Origin: Xenorhabdus anantnagensis
GTDB lineage: Bacteria > Pseudomonadota > Gammaproteobacteria > Enterobacterales > Enterobacteriaceae
Length of the DNA: 64,000 nucleotides
Direction: 5' to 3'
Assembly (NCBI RefSeq): GCF_028598555.1
Contig: NZ_JAQRFN010000019.1
Span: 1 to 64,000 of the forward strand
The notes below the pieces were generated by a model that worked only from the letters and a program-made list of their open reading frames with translations, did not search any database and was not told the origin of the DNA. Both the position numbers and the translations under genes were made by a program. Position 1 is the stretch's first letter. Every line of letters starts with the position of its first letter. Positions 61,962-64,000 of this stretch are shown here, in pieces.

Positions 61962-62654
61962 ATGCTGCGGATTGATTTACACGTCCCCGATGATGAGTAT
62001 GAGACAGTGAAAAAGCTGGGCGCACACTGGGATGCGGCCGCCCAAATCTGGTATATCGATGGCAGTTTTGACCCGGAGCCGTTTATGCAGTGGCTGCCGT
62101 TTTACAATGTGCATGCGGAATACTGGTATCTCGCCCAAACCCGGATACCCTGTCCGCACTGTCATGAACCCACCACCGTCACTGCCTTTATGTTACCCGC
62201 CGGACACCAATTACTGGAAGCAGAGAAGGATGAGGAACCCGACACGGAAGTGGACTACACCGAACAGGACAGACCGGCATTTGTGTTTTATATCGTCGAT
62301 ATCCCGTCTATCGTGCGTAATGTGCTACCCGGTTTTCACCACACCCTGCGCAAAGCCATCAGCCAACAGTTACATCGACAGCACTGGATAAACCACTGCG
62401 AACACTGTGACGCACAGCAGGACGATACCGAACTGTTTGCCGACATCGGTGGCGCGTTTTTTCCGGCTTCCAAAGAACAGGCCGCGACTATTCAGCTGCA
62501 CCGAATCGATCAGCCATTCGTAGTGTATTGTGAAGATACTTCGCACGAACATTACTGTTTCGATCCAAAGGGAAGTAACCGGGCCTGTCAGGCCTGTGAC
62601 TGGTTTGAGTACATGACACAGGTAATTAACACCCCGTCCAGATATCGCCATTAA
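61962..62654 (+). CDS. DUF5710-domain zinc-motif protein
   Basis: This 230-residue protein begins with a DUF5710 domain (IDLHVPDDEYETVKKLGAHW, then DAAAQIWYID), common at the ends of plasmid and island proteins. Two CxxC pairs follow (IPCPHCHEPTT and HCEHCDAQ), and a third near the C-terminus (ACQACDWFEY), so it probably binds zinc. The ATG has gaaggaataat upstream. It diverges from the secretion operon, with a hairpin terminator after it. Confidence 0.8.
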   Translation: MLRIDLHVPDDEYETVKKLGAHWDAAAQIWYIDGSFDPEPFMQWLPFYNVHAEYWYLAQTRIPCPHCHEPTTVTAFMLPAGHQLLEAEKDEEPDTEVDYTEQDRPAFVFYIVDIPSIVRNVLPGFHHTLRKAISQQLHRQHWINHCEHCDAQQDDTELFADIGGAFFPASKEQAATIQLHRIDQPFVVYCEDTSHEHYCFDPKGSNRACQACDWFEYMTQVINTPSRYRH

Positions 62655-62669
62655 TCCAGCCTTAACATC

Positions 62670-62713
62670 CAGATTTGATGGAGTTTGTTGCTACATCAAA
62701 TCTGAATTTTTAT
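62670..62713 (+). terminator. Rho-independent terminator after the DUF5710 gene
   Basis: CAGATTTGATG (62670-62680) and CATCAAATCTG (62694-62704) are perfect 11-bp arms followed by AATTTTTAT. Confidence 0.8.
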
Positions 62714-62767
62714 CATTAAAAATCTCCGCTGATTATTAGGGCGTGTAATGAGCAGCTGTCTTTCATT

Positions 62768-62971
62768 TTAAACCTTTTTCTTTTTTGTTGATATGGGGTT
62801 CATCCAAAGATTTTGAACGCCTAATTCAAGGCTTCTAACATAGTATCTGGGAGTTATCCCTTTCTCTTCACGATCAAATATATAATGACAATTTCCTTGA
62901 AAATAATTGATCTGCCTATTGAATTTGCTTAGCCAAAAGCTAATTTCCAGTGAGAGGCTGAAACCTTGCAT
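62768..62971 (-). CDS. Possible short protein downstream of the methyltransferase
   Basis: This 67-residue frame begins 12 bases after the methyltransferase stop. It reads LSLEISFWLSKFNRQINYF near the start and has a Lys-rich end. No ribosome-binding site is evident and I recognise no family. It may be a remnant. Confidence 0.3.
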   Translation of the reverse strand: MQGFSLSLEISFWLSKFNRQINYFQGNCHYIFDREEKGITPRYYVRSLELGVQNLWMNPISTKKKKV

Positions 62972-62983
62972 TTTGAAAAATGG

Positions 62984-63787
62984 TCACGCATGTAACGTGT
63001 TAGTTTTTTTCCTCCCCCAGACGGCGATATTCGCGCCTCCAAATGCCCAAAAATCAGGCGAGTTGAGTAGCTGTAAACCCTGTTCAAACATGTCCAAAGA
63101 TAATGATGATTCTGTCAGTATTTTTTCACGTATTTGTTCCGCAGTTAATTCAAAGAATTTCGCTGCCGCCCTCCCACCTTGAATGACAGGAAATTCGCCT
63201 TCTCCTCCAACTTGCGTCAGTTCCGTTGTGGCAATAATTTCTGGTAGGTTACGCATCCAGAAGCCGTCTCGTCCGGATGGTGTGGCGACTGAATTAACTA
63301 AAGCTGTCATGAACTCACGATATACAGCAGATGACGACGTATTTATTGGGAAAAAGTCAACATCTTCTAATAGTAATATTCCAGAAGGACGAAGCGCATC
63401 AATCATCCGTTGAATAACACATTCCAGATTTGAGGGTAAATGATAAAGAACCCAACGAGCATGGATAAAATCAAACGATGAGCATGGTAGCGCCGACTTT
63501 AGAATATCATGCTCCCATACTTCAAGATTTGGGAGCTCGATATGATCGAGTAATGTTGTATTGATATCCGTTGCCACCACACTGCCGTTAGCTCCAACAT
63601 GTTTACACAGCCATTTAGCCATTGAACCATTTCCGGCCCCAATTTCCAGACAACGAGAGCCTTGGCTAAGGTCGAGCATTTTTATACGACGCTGAGTCAG
63701 GGGATCTAATTGTTGTTCTAATAACGATAAACGATGGCTAGCCTGTTTATAAGAATTATCCAATCTATAATTTGACATAAGTGACAT
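62984..63787 (-). CDS. Class I SAM-dependent methyltransferase
   Basis: This 267-residue enzyme has the Rossmann motif I SRCLEIGAGNGSMAKWLCKH, motif II SVVATDINTTLLDHI, then FDFIHARWVLYHLPS and LRPSGILLLEDVDFFP. It resembles UbiE/small-molecule methyltransferases; the substrate is unknown. Starts at 63787 or nine bases later are both possible. It is AT-rich relative to the conjugation genes and is likely cargo. Confidence 0.85.
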   Translation of the reverse strand: MSLMSNYRLDNSYKQASHRLSLLEQQLDPLTQRRIKMLDLSQGSRCLEIGAGNGSMAKWLCKHVGANGSVVATDINTTLLDHIELPNLEVWEHDILKSALPCSSFDFIHARWVLYHLPSNLECVIQRMIDALRPSGILLLEDVDFFPINTSSSAVYREFMTALVNSVATPSGRDGFWMRNLPEIIATTELTQVGGEGEFPVIQGGRAAAKFFELTAEQIREKILTESSLSLDMFEQGLQLLNSPDFWAFGGANIAVWGRKKTNTLHA

Positions 63788-64000
63788 CCAATATTGTGTG
63801 TGAGAGCTATTTTATTAAACAGCTGAATAATAATTTAATAATTTCAAATGGTAATATTAAAACTTGGTGAGCCTTAATATTTTTTGAGACCTCGGATATG
63901 AGGTGTCTTGAGCAACCAAATTGACAATATATACTCTATGGATTTGGATTTCAGGATGTATTAGCGGGAGCATTCGCACAGAAATTTACCATTTTTGCAA
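63788..64000. other. AT-rich region at the window end
   Basis: About 210 bases upstream of the methyltransferase contain no supported gene. A promoter for the leftward gene is expected here. Confidence 0.4.

Overview
The window looks like accessory DNA of a Morganellaceae-type enterobacterium, most likely Xenorhabdus or Photorhabdus. This is inferred from the gene families (PFGI-1-class conjugation genes, VgrG/Rhs type VI effectors, IS30, IS1 and IS481 elements) and not from any marker gene. I see no core housekeeping gene, no rRNA and no complete tRNA.

Layout. (1) 1-2761: end of a P4-type satellite (integrase C-terminus, AlpA regulator, primase-helicase), followed by an iteron-like array and a hairpin. 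(2) 3106-7854: IS30, IS1 and IS481 elements, with a possible toxin and a convergent small membrane protein between IS1 and IS481. (3) 7888-14970, minus strand: an orphan type VI module in transcription order TssF, VgrG, DUF4123 adaptor, S-pyocin-domain effector, immunity candidate, then a CPCC protein. (4) 15241-17424: a repeat, a hairpin, an integrase-domain gene and a Ner-like regulator with a structured leader. (5) 17691-24074: a tRNA-3'-end-like att candidate, a tyrosine recombinase, a TraI_2-like protein, and an anti-restriction operon (two ArdB-like genes, a CbtA-like gene, DUF1281, an N6-methylase-like protein). The operon's translation units carry a recurrent RNA architecture that could switch the ribosome-binding site on or off. 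(6) 24870-36594: a defence island with an McrB-like AAA protein, an unknown protein, a MORC/MutL-type GHKL ATPase, a frameshifted SNF2 helicase, Vsr, a LlaJI/McrC-like nuclease, a second McrB-like protein and a Dcm-type cytosine methylase. (7) 37113-39187: a dead integrase and a decayed traG fragment. (8) 39212-61815: a PFGI-1-class (MPF-G) type IV secretion operon on the minus strand, split by a plus-strand type VI cargo (VgrG with an in-frame UGA, EagR chaperone, Rhs-AHH toxin, immunity). (9) 61962-63787: a DUF5710 protein and a SAM methyltransferase.

How it fits together. The type IV genes would build the mating channel. The ArdB operon would protect incoming DNA from restriction, and the Dcm/Vsr/LlaJI/MORC island would defend the host. 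The two type VI modules supply antibacterial effectors with immunity genes. The lead candidates for something new are the repeated RBS-switch leaders (21027-24074), the combined methylase-Vsr-LlaJI-MORC-SNF2 island, and the duplicated repeat-hairpin-integrase cassette. Function calls rest on motifs and remembered family resemblance; no database search was run.
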